DNA of 64,000 nt. Origin: Immersiella caudata. Its lineage: Eukaryota > Ascomycota > Sordariomycetes > Sordariales > Lasiosphaeriaceae. Below the pieces are notes generated by a model. That model was not told the DNA's origin. It was given only the letters and a program-made list of their open reading frames with translations, and searched no databases. Within the stretch, counting starts at the first letter, position 1; every line of letters starts with the position of its first letter. Made by a program: the position numbers and the translations under genes. The stretch spans positions 1,736,001-1,800,000 of the forward strand of contig JAULSU010000003.1 of assembly GCA_030512335.1 (NCBI GenBank), written 5' to 3'. Below, piece by piece: positions 20,744-32,032 of the stretch.

Positions 20744-23700
20744 CGTGCCTGATGAGGATAAGCGAGCGTGCGTGTGTTGCGTGTGCGACGAAGTTGTCAA
20801 ACGAAGGTCGTCAAATTCGAGAGAATAGTCGAACAGCTGTCAAAACTGCCACAGAGAAGGCACTACGATCGGCTCGATGGTGTTATTATCGTTGATTCGG
20901 CGGGTGAGAAAGACTGCGTCACATATGAAAAATGACCGGACGGAAATCGACTGAATGAATGAAGTCGATACCAAACCCCTCTGATTCCTTACTCAGCGGA
21001 ATAGACGAGGCAACATAAAGATAACGAGAACGAACGACAGGACCGTGACGCCGACGAGGCCTGATGAGAAAGCAGGAAGTCTGGAAAAATAGCAGGTTGG
21101 CGATGGTCCTCCAGGTAAATGGATCGAGTGGGCTTGCCTAGCGCCTGCCTCAGGGGCAGCCACCCGCCCACGCCAGAAGCGAGTGATGAAGTTCCCCACC
21201 TCCTTTGGGAAGTCAATATCAATTCGCCAATCAGAGCTCCCAAGCCCGACCAGATCCGGCCGTCCAATTTGCTACTTGGCGCTAATGCCCATGTCAGGCC
21301 GAGGGCGGTGCGAAAGCTTGGACGTTTTGTTCACAGTTGCGGCAAGAGCATTGTTCGCTCTTCAAACGGCCAACCCAAGACCTTCTTGCCTCTGGAAATT
21401 TCCCCGGGTTTTTTCTTTAACGTTGCGGAATCAATGCTTTTCTAGAACCACGCTGACCCGGAAACACTGTTTATTGGTGACGACGTAAAACTCTGCGCAA
21501 TTCGCCGGTTGCTGCAAATGCGACCCTGCCCCAACACTCGTCAGCCTGCGCACCCTTTTCTCGTTTGAGCCGACAGTCTCTCCTAAGGGGGCGGAGGGGG
21601 CGCCCGCTTCGTCTCTGCCAAAACGTTGCATCAGCACAGGTCTATTCCGGGATTCTGCAGCCGCGAGTGTCGCCTCCGTGCCGGACGACCCCCAGGTCGG
21701 TTTCGGCGCATGGCATCGGCCAAGTCGCCGGGATTGCCAGTGTCGCGGTGGAAATGCGCCGGACCCCAATCATTCGGACACCATCCTCAGCGTCGCTGAC
21801 AGCTGCCGTCTCCGTCGCCGTCCCCGAGCTGCCTGCAACAGAACATAACCCCTCATTCGCCTGACTCATCATGCTCCTCACTCCTCAACCCACTGCGGCT
21901 GCCTGGCCTTTGGGTGTGGGCAAGTGCCTGTGTAGGGTGAGACGGCACGCTGAGTCGAATAGGAGGGCCGCTTCAACAACCACACCTGCTTCCGTGCACC
22001 GGATCAGTTCCGATGCACCGTCAGATACGTCAGATCTTGAGCCCGGGCCTGCACCTGGAAGAAAGTAACCTCAAACAACTAGCCGAGGGATAGTGGCAAG
22101 CGCTGTTGTTCCGAGCGAGCGGGATGTTTGGTTCCTCGGTGCCCCTAGCAATGGGGCTCGTCGTTCGCCCGTAACGGTCCTTTGGTGAGGCCAATCGGCA
22201 GTCTACACGATCCGCAAGTCTCACCGCAACCGCTTGTGGGCTTGTGGGTGGATCCCGGGAGAGGACATGCACACGACGAGCCCAATGCCTGGGACTTGGC
22301 ACGCTCGAGAGAAGGTTGTCAGAGTGTGCGAAATCACCGCACGATGCTTTCCCAACACGATAGACGTTCATGGGAACACAGAGAGACGGAGAGCGACATT
22401 CCCTGCCTTCCGTCCCCGTGCCTGCCCTAGTCTCGGTCTTCGCCATGGCAATATCCCCTCTTGTTCTGGGGCTTCGACTTGCGGTCAACGACTCTAGAAA
22501 AGGATGGAACAAGTCTGGGGATGGCTAGAGTCATGATCGGCTTACAGCATCAGCATGCATGATCGGAGACAGCACTTACACGATGCTTTTCGGTCAGGAA
22601 GGACTTAGCGCGCGGGTCCGGCAAGACGGCTTGAACGAATCAGCACCGCCATCGAACCCGGCTGCACGGCAGAGACTTCGCACAACGTCCGTCTCCAACC
22701 CGGCGAGCGGGAGCTCACGCCTCGTCATCGTCTTGACCGAGATTCAACGGATATGTATGGGCGTTTCGTCTCTTTGGCTGTGCAAGCCTAAACCGTCGCA
22801 CTTTGGACGAGATCTACATTCGACGGCTGTTGAGTGGCAGCCTCTGGCACCTGCAGGGGCCTTGAGTTAGGATTCAAGAACGAATCTCGTTCTCCTCACT
22901 GTCACCGCCAGAGGCCCCGCACCAGAAGGCGGTGGGAGTACATCGCAGCTCCCTTTGGGCGCTTCAAATCAGGCGGCTGTGCATGGAGCCCAAACCCAGG
23001 CCCCATCTACGGATCGAGGTGTTTAGTGTGGGTGGTGCCTTTCGTCCTGAAACAAGTCTATCAGACATTGACCGGCGGGCTTGTGCCTGGGAGGACAGAC
23101 TTTATTACCCCAGATTCACTGGCTTCTTCGCAGCACGGGAGAGGGGTGTTTGAGTCGTCTCGGCCACTTCACTCTACATTTTTCGGCCGCTCATACAAGC
23201 GGAGATGAAGACGTTCCTCGCTATCCATCCCGGTCCGTCCCTCGTTGATCCCTTGCCTCCTGGCCAAGGTGGAAGTTGCTGGTATGGAGGGCAGGGAGAC
23301 AATCGCATGGCGCGGCACATAGAAACCGCAATCCGCCCATTGGGCTGGGCGCCGCACCGAACGGCGTCAGGTAACGCCAGATTCTGCCCGATTTCTGATT
23401 ATTGTCGCCGCTTCGATGTACACCGGAGGTTCCCGCACATGCTGGGCTGACCGTCCAATATCCCACCCCGAGTTTGCTCGTCGAGTCGGCATCGCACGGT
23501 GATCGCCCAGCCTATGTCTCACTAGTGCTGCGCGAAATATAATAAACGCGTGACAGCCTCCCCCAGCAAAAGCATCAAGCACGAAAGTTGCGCTTTCGCC
23601 CGCCCCGGCGGGAACGGCAGTAATTGCGCACCTGTGCCCGGAGGGGAGGGATAGTTCACAAGCAGAGCATCCAATCGTAGAGGCTCAGCTCGTCTTGACA

Positions 23701-26494
23701 CTGGGGCACGGGAGATGGAGACATCCACAGCAATATACCTGCCGTATCAGCGTTGGGACACCATCGTACACACGTCGTTGATCTCCACTTTCTAGTAACA
23801 ACCAGCAGTGCTGTGTGTTTGCCCAAATGCTGCTGCGTAAAGGGAAACGGTAGGTTGGCTCAGGTCGGGCGCTCCGGCGCCCGGGCTCGCTCCATACGAG
23901 TTTTCCCCCTCATACATCAGAGCGCATGTGCCGCTTTCAGACAGGTCCCGATCGTCACGAAAAAAGTTGCTTGTTCCAAATAAAACAGAGTGTTGGCTGC
24001 GTTTTAGCCCCGGCTTGAGTGACAAACATAGCGGCAGCAAGACGCTAGCACGGCCGACTGACCTACGTACGGCCGCCAGGTCCTCCCCGACAAAAGGGAG
24101 ACGCGAATCGCCAATCCCATACAGTCAATCGCCAATCGCGAATCACCTGCCGGTGCAATTCGGCCGCAAGCCATCCCAAGTTTGACGTCGGACGCCTGCT
24201 CGCACGGCGGGCCAGCGCCAGCCAGCAGAAGCATCAGAAAAAGCACCGCACATACACGCGCGCACTTGTCTCCCCGGCGGGAGCACAGCCCTGTCATTTG
24301 GCGTCTGCACATTTCATCTGGGAGAGAACTGGCCACAGTGCTGCCTGTCCGCTCTGCTCCACGATATCCCAAAACACCGCGCTGCCACACAGCCTGTGAG
24401 GCATTCGCTTGCACTCGCACGGGAGAGGCGCACACGCAGGCGGCTGCAACGCCCGCTGCCCCTATTGTCACTGTGTCACCAGCCGGGCCCGGATACCTGC
24501 CGCACGGCGAATTGCGAGCGATTCCAACTGGCGATTTCGTTGGCCGCACGCAAGCGACGCTCCCCCGCGACGAACTGGCGAGGCTTTCGATCTTGGCTCC
24601 TGCTCGTGCTGCCCGTGTCCCTCCTGACTGAGCAGAGGTCCCCCCATCTCCCGTCGCCGCTCTCCTGCGACGAACGACCCCCAATTCATCAAGACGGCAC
24701 AGAGGGCAAACTCTCTGGCTGACCCAGGGAAGCAGCCGGCATCAACCGCAGCCGCGCCAGCCTCGAAAGACGGCTGCCTTTCCCCTCTCCTGATTTCGCT
24801 GGCAAAGGGCTGGCCAAGCCACACGAATAGAGTTGCCGAGCAAGGGCAGGCAACCTCTCCCTCCCTCGCGGCCTCTTTGCCATTGCTACTCCTGCTCGTG
24901 CTCTTGCTCGATACCCTCGTCCGAACTCGAGTCGATCGCTCGCGTTTGTGACCTGCAGCGACGTCGACTTTGCTGGCGGGATCCCCCCTGCAACGTTAGG
25001 CCCCGCCCTAAAAAGGACCCTGTCACGGGCCACCTTCGGAGACGCACTAGGTTCCCCCACAAAAACTTCTTTTTCAGGCGGTGGGTTTCTGAGCAAGCAT
25101 CCTGGATCGCACCTAAGCCCCTGCCCCGGTCCCTGGCCTAACCCTGCCGGCCTGGCTTTTTGGCTGCTGGCTTTTTGGCTTCCCAAGCTCAAGCTTCCTG
25201 CCCGCGTGCTCGCTTGTGTCCCTCCTCCAGCTCCAAGACCCGTGAACGACGCTGGGTGCCTCGCCGCCACAAGTCCAACAGCAGCGAACAGGCCAATCCC
25301 GTCCAGTCGCGGCTCCATCCCATCCTAGGTGGCCTGCCAGAGAAAAGCAAACCCCTCCCCCGGACCCGCCGTCGCTGGTGCGCACCCCGAGCAAAGGGCA
25401 AGACAGCCATCCCTTGGCCTTTCCCGATCACTCCCTTGTTGGACATAGACTTTACATTCCTGTCACCGGCCTGCCGTCGCCGCTCCATTCTCACTCTGTG
25501 ATCCATCGCGTCCTCGACACGCGGTTGTCTTCCTTTTCTACCGTCGTGCCTGGGTTTCACTCCTCCCTTTTCTCCCGTCAACCTACACCATATCTTCAGC
25601 CTGCGCGCACTCTCATCGCATCATCGCTGACTGGCTGCCTACCATATCTGCCACCCAGCAAACAGCAACAGGTTCATCTCGCTGCCTTCGCAATCGCAGC
25701 TCTCCGCCCCAACGACGGACGTCTCCACCCTTGGCCAGACCAGTCGGCGCGGTGACGACAAGGAGCTCTGGCGAGCCTACCTCCCCTATGGTGTCAACTT
25801 TCATCTCCATATAGCCGTACATGAAGAACGACGGGACCGCTGCACTGACTGGCTGCTGGTGTCCCTTTGCATAATCGAGCGTCACATCCCCGCCATCTCA
25901 CTGTTCAGACCAAGCTATCTGTGGGCCAGAAAATAATTAATTCACCCGTGGTAAGTGGTTGCATCCCAAGCCTTCACCCTCGCATCCACCTACTTGCCAA
26001 GTAGCAGTGCAGTTCAGCTGTTCGGCACCCAGGTAGATGTTCCCTAGGCCAAGCATTCGGTCCAACATCCCCAAAAGGCGTGGCCCAAGGTCAGCGGGGA
26101 TTGGGCCCCCCATCACCTCTTCGTTTTGCTACGCATCAGCCTTACCAACTTTATTGTCGCCCCCCCTCCTCTACTTACTTGCATCCCTTGGACACTTTTT
26201 AAGTTGCGAGCTGACCGACAACCTTTGCATTTGCCTTGGTACCCAGTCCCATGGAATTTTTATGCTCCTAGATACCCAACGTATATAAGGAACCGTTGAG
26301 AACTGGGGCCCTACTCTCCTTTCTTTTCGCTGTCAGCTTTCGCACGTCCTGCACGCACGAAACCCCCCTCCCCCGCAGCCGTCCGAAAATCTATCGCCAT
26401 TGGAACACCACCAAAGTGTTGCGAGCGGGCTCCGACGCCCTTTTCATCCTCGTCGCTCTCCAATCCGAGGACGAGTCGTTCGATTTGACCTCTT
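20744..26494. other. Long gene-poor spacer upstream of the PUF gene
   Basis: 5.75 kb without a convincing gene on either strand. Base composition stays G+C-rich with no sign of an A+T-rich relic block. Many short open frames exist (up to 226 codons at 24004-24684, minus), but none shows a domain, and their compositions resemble random G+C-rich translation. The last 2 kb (about 24.3-26.5 kb) is pyrimidine-rich on the plus strand, like a long fungal 5' leader or promoter. No transposon ends or RNA genes were recognised by eye. Confidence 0.45.
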
Positions 26495-29400
26495 ATGACT
26501 TCTAGCAACACGCAGAGGCCAGTCGGAAACATGGCGACCGCTGTGAGTAGTACCGCTTTCCTGGTTTTCGTCTCGTTTTCAAGTGCATTGCGAAGTGGCA
26601 AGTGCTCGGGTCGCGTGTCTCACGCCCGCCTAGCGCAGGTCGGAAACTTAATGGCGATGGCCTCCAAGCCCCTGTCTGTGCCATTCCCACCGCACTCTGT
26701 CCATTTTGTCTCTTGTCATATTCGCCGCAACGCCAAGCTGACCTGTTGCTTCCTCACAGAGCCGGGGTAGTCGGTTTTCCAACATGACCATGGGGAACGG
26801 TACCGAAAAACCGTCGCAACCGCTGGGAGGCACATTCACGAGCACGTCGAGCTGGGGAGCGCCTGGCCCTGGGATATGGGGCAACGGGACGATTGGCACG
26901 TTTGGAAAACCAAGAGAGACGGCCGCGTCAAAAGGTGCGCGCGCAGATCCGGGCGTCGCTCTCGGAAAGAGGCTGACGAAACATATAGATGCGAACGATG
27001 GGTTCCCCAAGGCCCCGTCCGGCTCCAGCGCCCTGGCTGCCACCTCCGAAGCCGAGCCGTCTTGGGTCGGGCGTTCCTGGAACAACACCGAATCCAACCC
27101 GGTCCGAAATGTGTCGGGCAACACATCACCCAACAGAACCCGAATCGAAGCCCCTATTCACGATCTGAATGGCAACGCGGGCTTCTATTCGACTGGCCAG
27201 GCCCCAATACAATCAGCCATCGGCCAGCGAGCACCGGCCAGACCCAAGGCGGGGGGCGGATCGGAATCCGCGGCTGCTTCTTATGGCATCTCCCCGTTTG
27301 CCAGCGACTACATGGCCGAGAACGACGACGCAAGCTTCGGCGGAATGAAGTTCAGCTCCGAGACGTCTGGTATGAACGGATATGCGGCACCTAAGCGGCC
27401 GTCGCAAGATGTTACCTACCAGAGTCTGTCAAGCATCGCCGCTCGTGACCCTGGCATGCCCACATCAAGCCACTCCGACGCCGATGCTCACGCCCATCCT
27501 AGTTCCTTCGGCGAGCTAACATATGGTGGTCACTCCCACTCCCAGCGACCGTCCATGTCGTTCTCACAGTCCGGCAGGAGTTTCAACCATGGGATGGAGC
27601 CGTTCAGTCGTGACGAGATTCAAGCAAAATTCGCAAGCTTGACGTTGGGCGATACCTCTGGCACTTCTTCAAGCAGCCTCACGGGCCTCTCCTTTGGCAA
27701 TGGTTCTAGCCAGACCCAGTTCAACCCACACTCTCAGGCCTGGGGCCCACCTGCTCAGACGTACGGCACCGAGTACCAGAAGGACGCATTTCCGAACCCC
27801 TCCAGCTACGAGAAGCGAGGCTCCATTCCGGACCGAGGGTCGCCTGCGGGGAGCACCTATCAAAGAGGGTTGAGCAGCCCGAAGAGCTACACCGGTACAC
27901 CACAGCCAGTGGCGGACGCTTGGTCCAGGCCAGCCTCCCGCGACCCCAGAAACGGTCCAGAGATGGAGCGCCGCGGCCTCGCGCAACAGTTCCAGCACCA
28001 GCACCATCAGGGACCGGGGACCTACTTTTCCCCGCAGCAATACTATGGCTACCCGCCTTACCCTGCGCAGCTCTACAACTTCCCTGGTAACTTCAGGCAG
28101 CACATCCCCATGGGCCCGGGGTATGACCTGCCTATGAATCAATATGGAATCCACAACGCACCGCCAATCAGGCCAGCCAAAGATCAGGACCCGACCAGTC
28201 GGATGAGAAGTCCTCTTCTTGATGACTTCCGCGCTACGCCAAAACCAAACAAGCGATTCGAGCTGAAGCACATCTACGAGCACATTGTCGAATTCAGCGG
28301 GGATCAGCACGGATCTCGTTTCATCCAGGAGAAGCTGGAGTCGGCCAATAGCGACGAGAAGGACCAGGTCTTCAGAGAGATCGAGCCGAACGCCCTTCAG
28401 CTCATGAGAGATGTTTTTGGTAACTACGTCATTCAAAAGTTCTTCGAACATGGGAACCAGGTCCAGAAGAAGGTTTTGGCGGGCGTCATGAAGGGAAAGG
28501 TCGTTGACTTGTCGATGCAAATGTATGCATGCAGGGTAGTCCAAAAGGTGTGTAATATCAAGTCCGATCCAAGAGAGCGACTGCTAACTTCTATAGGCGC
28601 TCGAACATGTCCTCGTGGAACAACAAGCCGAGCTTGTCAAGGAATTGGAAGCCGATATCTTGAAGGTTGTCAGGGATCAGAATGGCAACCATGTCGTTCA
28701 GAAGATCGTTGAGCTTGTCCCCCGTCAACATCTCGACTTTATCATGAATTGCCTCAAACACCGTGTCAGCGAACTCTCATCTCATACCTACGGGTGCAGA
28801 GTCGTGCAAAGGGTTCTCGAGCACGGATCTGAAGCCGACAAGGCTGCCATCATGGAAGAGTTACACGAGTGCTCCAACATGCTGATCACCGACCAGTACG
28901 GGAACTATGTGACTCAACATGTCATCGAGCACGGAAAACCCGAGGACAGCGCAAAGATTATTGAGATTGTCACTCGCGAGCTCCTGGTCTACTCGAAGCA
29001 CAAATTCGCCTCGAATGTTGTGGAGAAGTGCATCGAATGCGGCACCCCTGAGGAACTCACTCTTATTCGGAAGGGCCTCTCCGTCCCTGGAGACGAACTG
29101 AATAGCCCTATGCCGCTCATGATCAAGGATCAATATGGCAACTATGTAATCCGTAAGTGATCTCGGTTCCTGGTTTCTTCTTGGGTTCTTTGTTGACAAT
29201 CAGTAGAAAAGCTCTTGAACCAGCTGACGGGCAGTGAGAGGGAGGCGTATATCGAAGTCATCAGGCCTCATGTGGCCATGCTCAAGAAGGCGAACACGTC
29301 TCAACGGCAGGTTGCCGCAATCGAGCGCCTAATCAACCAGCCTACTCCGCCTTCCACGGCCCCCCCGGAGTCGCCTGCACTGCCTGCCGACGAAGGCTCA

Positions 29401-29553
29401 GCTATTCCAACACCCGCTCTCACTACAGGCCATAACAGCCCCTCGAGCAGTCCACCAAGTACTAATGACGGTGTTCTTGGCGAGGGTGGTGGAGTCACCG
29501 TCGAACACGCTAGCGCAAAGCTATCCAAAGCCGCCCCAACCTCGATCGCATAG
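26495..29553 (+). CDS. Pumilio/PUF RNA-binding protein, Puf3-like
   Basis: Post-transcriptional regulator binding UGUA-containing 3' UTRs. Predicted exons are 26495-26542, 26760-28547, 28597-29152 and 29207-29553 (912 residues). Intron 1 (217 nt) uses GTGAGT and CACAG with a GCTGAC branch. Introns 28548-28596 and 29153-29206 fall inside the PUF domain, and removing them restores repeats interrupted in the raw frame. About 500 disordered Ser/Gly/Pro/Gln residues precede eight PUF repeats (about 510-850). Their RNA-contact triplets, in order, are SRFIQ, NYVIQ, CRVVQ, NHVVQ, CRVVQ, NYVTQ, SNVVE and NYVIQ, the canonical UGUANAUA reader pattern shared by human PUM1 and yeast Puf3. A low-complexity tail follows. 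The start at 26495 is favoured because exon 1 ends exactly at a good donor in phase; the in-frame ATG at 26531 would also work. Puf3 orthology is likely but not proven. Confidence 0.9.
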
Positions 29554-30803
29554 GAGGTGACCCTCTCTTCTCCGTTTTAGCCAGGACACCATATCCGTCG
29601 GTGAGAGGGGCTCGAAATTTTACTGAATTAGATCCACAACCATTGGTCTATCTTGATTCAGTATCAACTACGACATTCCAGACGTTGGTGCTCTACGCAT
29701 GCAAAAGTTATCAGTATAAGGCACGTGGTTACATGGTCACGCTTCACAACGCAGAATATCTTTCGGAGTTCTCTTCGTTATGCATTATTCCTTTCGGACA
29801 TTATCATCTGGGGAGCTCAATCCCCGACCTCCTTCTCAGCGGTGTGGATTTCCCCTTCTTTCTCAGCGAGACGCATAAACATGGCAACGATTCACATACT
29901 CGACGCGGACGACAAAGGACTTTAAAAGGAGGGATATAGTCAGATATGGGATCCTTGGGCATCCAGTGGTGCAGCTCTGTATTTGGTTTTGGGTTTGCCT
30001 GCATCCAGTGGTTTTTCCGAAGCACCCATCTGCCTTGACTCGGTTAAGATATGGCGGTCGCTTTCGGCTAGCGCTGTTTATGTTTTGGAATGGTGCACAT
30101 TTTTTGTGAAGGTACCGCCGCGGTGTGTTCCAGGTGCAGGGGTGAGTAAAACAGTAAGGTTAATAGTCGGGCGCCGGTTGGTTCTTGTTTTAATTTTTCT
30201 CGTGGCATACTAACGGAACAAGCGAGAGGGAACACAAGCGCACAATGGGATTTTGGTCAAGTTTGTTCTCCCTTGGTTCTGGGCTTTGATAGGGGAGGGT
30301 CAAGCGGAAGGGGAGAGCGGCTACAATTACTACCTGCACAAAACAGGCTCTTGCTATTGTTGTGTATGCTTCATTTTGTCTTCTTCTGCTTTGGGTTCTG
30401 TCTGGCGGGTGATGCGGGCGTGTATTTTTACATGGGCACTCACTTAGTGATGGGCAGGTGGATATGTCATGACAACAGAACGACCTGGCGTGTTGATTTG
30501 GCTTGTTTACTTGGATAATCTGGGTGCGACGATATTGATTGATACCTGGTACGACGTGTTGAGAGCTGGATCGGTCGATGATGGAAGGGAATGAGTATAG
30601 ATAGATTAGGATCTGGGGACTTAGATGGGGAAAATGAACACATATGTTGGTCTACCGAACTTCAGGGGTGGTGTGAGGTTGGATTGTACATGGTCGCTTG
30701 ATATTTTGAAAGCAAGATGGCAACGATGGAAATCCGCTGGCCATCCACGAGCTTAATCTCAACAGAAGATGTACCCCTACCATGACATCCAATGAAGCAT
30801 CCA
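29554..30803. other. Intergenic, 3' flank of PUF gene
   Basis: 1.25 kb between the PUF stop codon and the 3' end of the CorA-like pseudogene. It is more A+T-rich than the upstream coding sequence, and its short open frames have no recognisable content. Confidence 0.5.
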
Positions 30804-31758
30804 TCAGCACGACCACCGCGACATTCCGACCTGTTTTTTCCTCGACGAAAGGTCCCAAACTGTCCACAGCCCCCATGTGAGGAGCGAGATCGGGATCGTA
30901 AACGCGCAGTATATCCAAAACTGGCTAGATACGGCGAGGGCGTCTCCCGACTCGTGCCCCGGCCCGAAGAAGAAGAAAGGCGTGCTGAAGACGGACTGCG
31001 AAGATTGTCAGTAGACGGATCCTGACAGAAGGTCATGGTTACGACTGCAATGGCTTTCATTGCCGCTGTTTCCTTCTTTGCCTCTTCCCCGATCTGGACT
31101 TGAGTTTTGCTGTCGCGCTGGGCAGCAGCCTGGAACGCCTGCAGTGTTCAGTCAACGGTTGGTAAACCAACATGTTGGCTCTCAATGTGGCTCACAAGCA
31201 TTGTCTCGTTCTGAAGTCGGGCCTTATTCGACTTGGATCTTGCAAAGAGACCTTCGAGAAGCCGCACCTGAAAAAGGAAAATGGGCTGTGAGTGTTGACG
31301 GGCGTTCCCTGCCGCTGTCTCTGCATGGCTTTGAAGTTTTGGAACTGTTCCTCGAGGCTTTGGGCAGATTTTGAGGCCACGGACAGTGTCTCGCTCACGT
31401 GGATAGCGTGTCTTGCGATTTCGTGAAGGAGATTGTAATCTGGCTCGTCTTTGCGTGCGTCTGTTGAGTTCAGATAGGAAGGTGTAGATGCTTGGCAGAC
31501 TGTCATGCTCACCGCCTCCCATTGATATATGTGGTTCCGTATCGACCAGACCGAGTTGTCGCATAGTGAAACTATCTCGGGGAGCAGTGCCGTTGCCACC
31601 ACCATGAATGGGTCCGCAGGTGGTAGTTTTCGGCTGAGTTGCTGATAATGTTGACTGAATTGAGAGTTTGAGCCGGGGCGGGAAATCGAAACAAAGGATC
31701 GCTGTGCTGGCCGGAGCCCAGTGAACAAAGAATCCCATTTTGTACCATTCCCAGCCAT
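30804..31758 (-). pseudogene. CorA-like fungal membrane protein gene, degraded
   Basis: Several separate frames match, in order, a fungal CorA-like magnesium-transporter-fold family that often sits beside NLR genes. These are an LCDNSVWSIRNHIYQWE segment, a DYNLLHEIARHAIHVSETL helix, LFARSKSNKARLQNE, QRDSKTQVQIGEEAKKET, MKAIAVVTMTF, and a final membrane segment FWIYCAFTIPISLLTWGLW. One junction is a good intron (31139-31195, GTGAGC donor, CTGCAG acceptor). Two others cannot be spliced normally. Between the HETL exon and LFARS the only phase-compatible GT...AG pair is 32 nt long. After MTF the usual LPxTF segment is missing and the frame is broken. The N-terminal part of the family is absent upstream of 31758, where a stop precedes the first ATG by 12 codons. 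I call it a decayed or truncated gene, though unusual splicing cannot be excluded. Confidence 0.6.
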
Positions 31759-32032
31759 GGCGAATCGACTTTGGGCGTTGTATCGGGATGCTTAGACTGC
31801 GGGCGGTCGGAGCGTATCAGGCGTTGAGGTCTTGGGGCTGGCGGGTGCCGGACGAAGCTTCGCTTCAGCTCTACTCTGTTGTGTACCTGCTTGACAACAA
31901 AGCGAGCCCAGTCGTCTGCGATATTCAGTTAGCGACTGCTTTCTTGAACAGATACTGTCTTCTTGTTTACTGCAGTGAACATGGTTCCCCTCATCATCCA
32001 CTGGTCGAAAAAGCTCCTCCCATTACCCTACG

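Noticed and set aside
24004..25318. Minus-strand frames of 226 and 209 codons
   Set aside because: Arg/Ala/Gly-rich random-looking translation with no family features.
31270..31301. Possible 29-32 nt ultra-short introns in the relics (also near 59751)
   Set aside because: Shorter than normal fungal introns; at 59751 splicing would create a stop. Simple frameshift decay explains them better.
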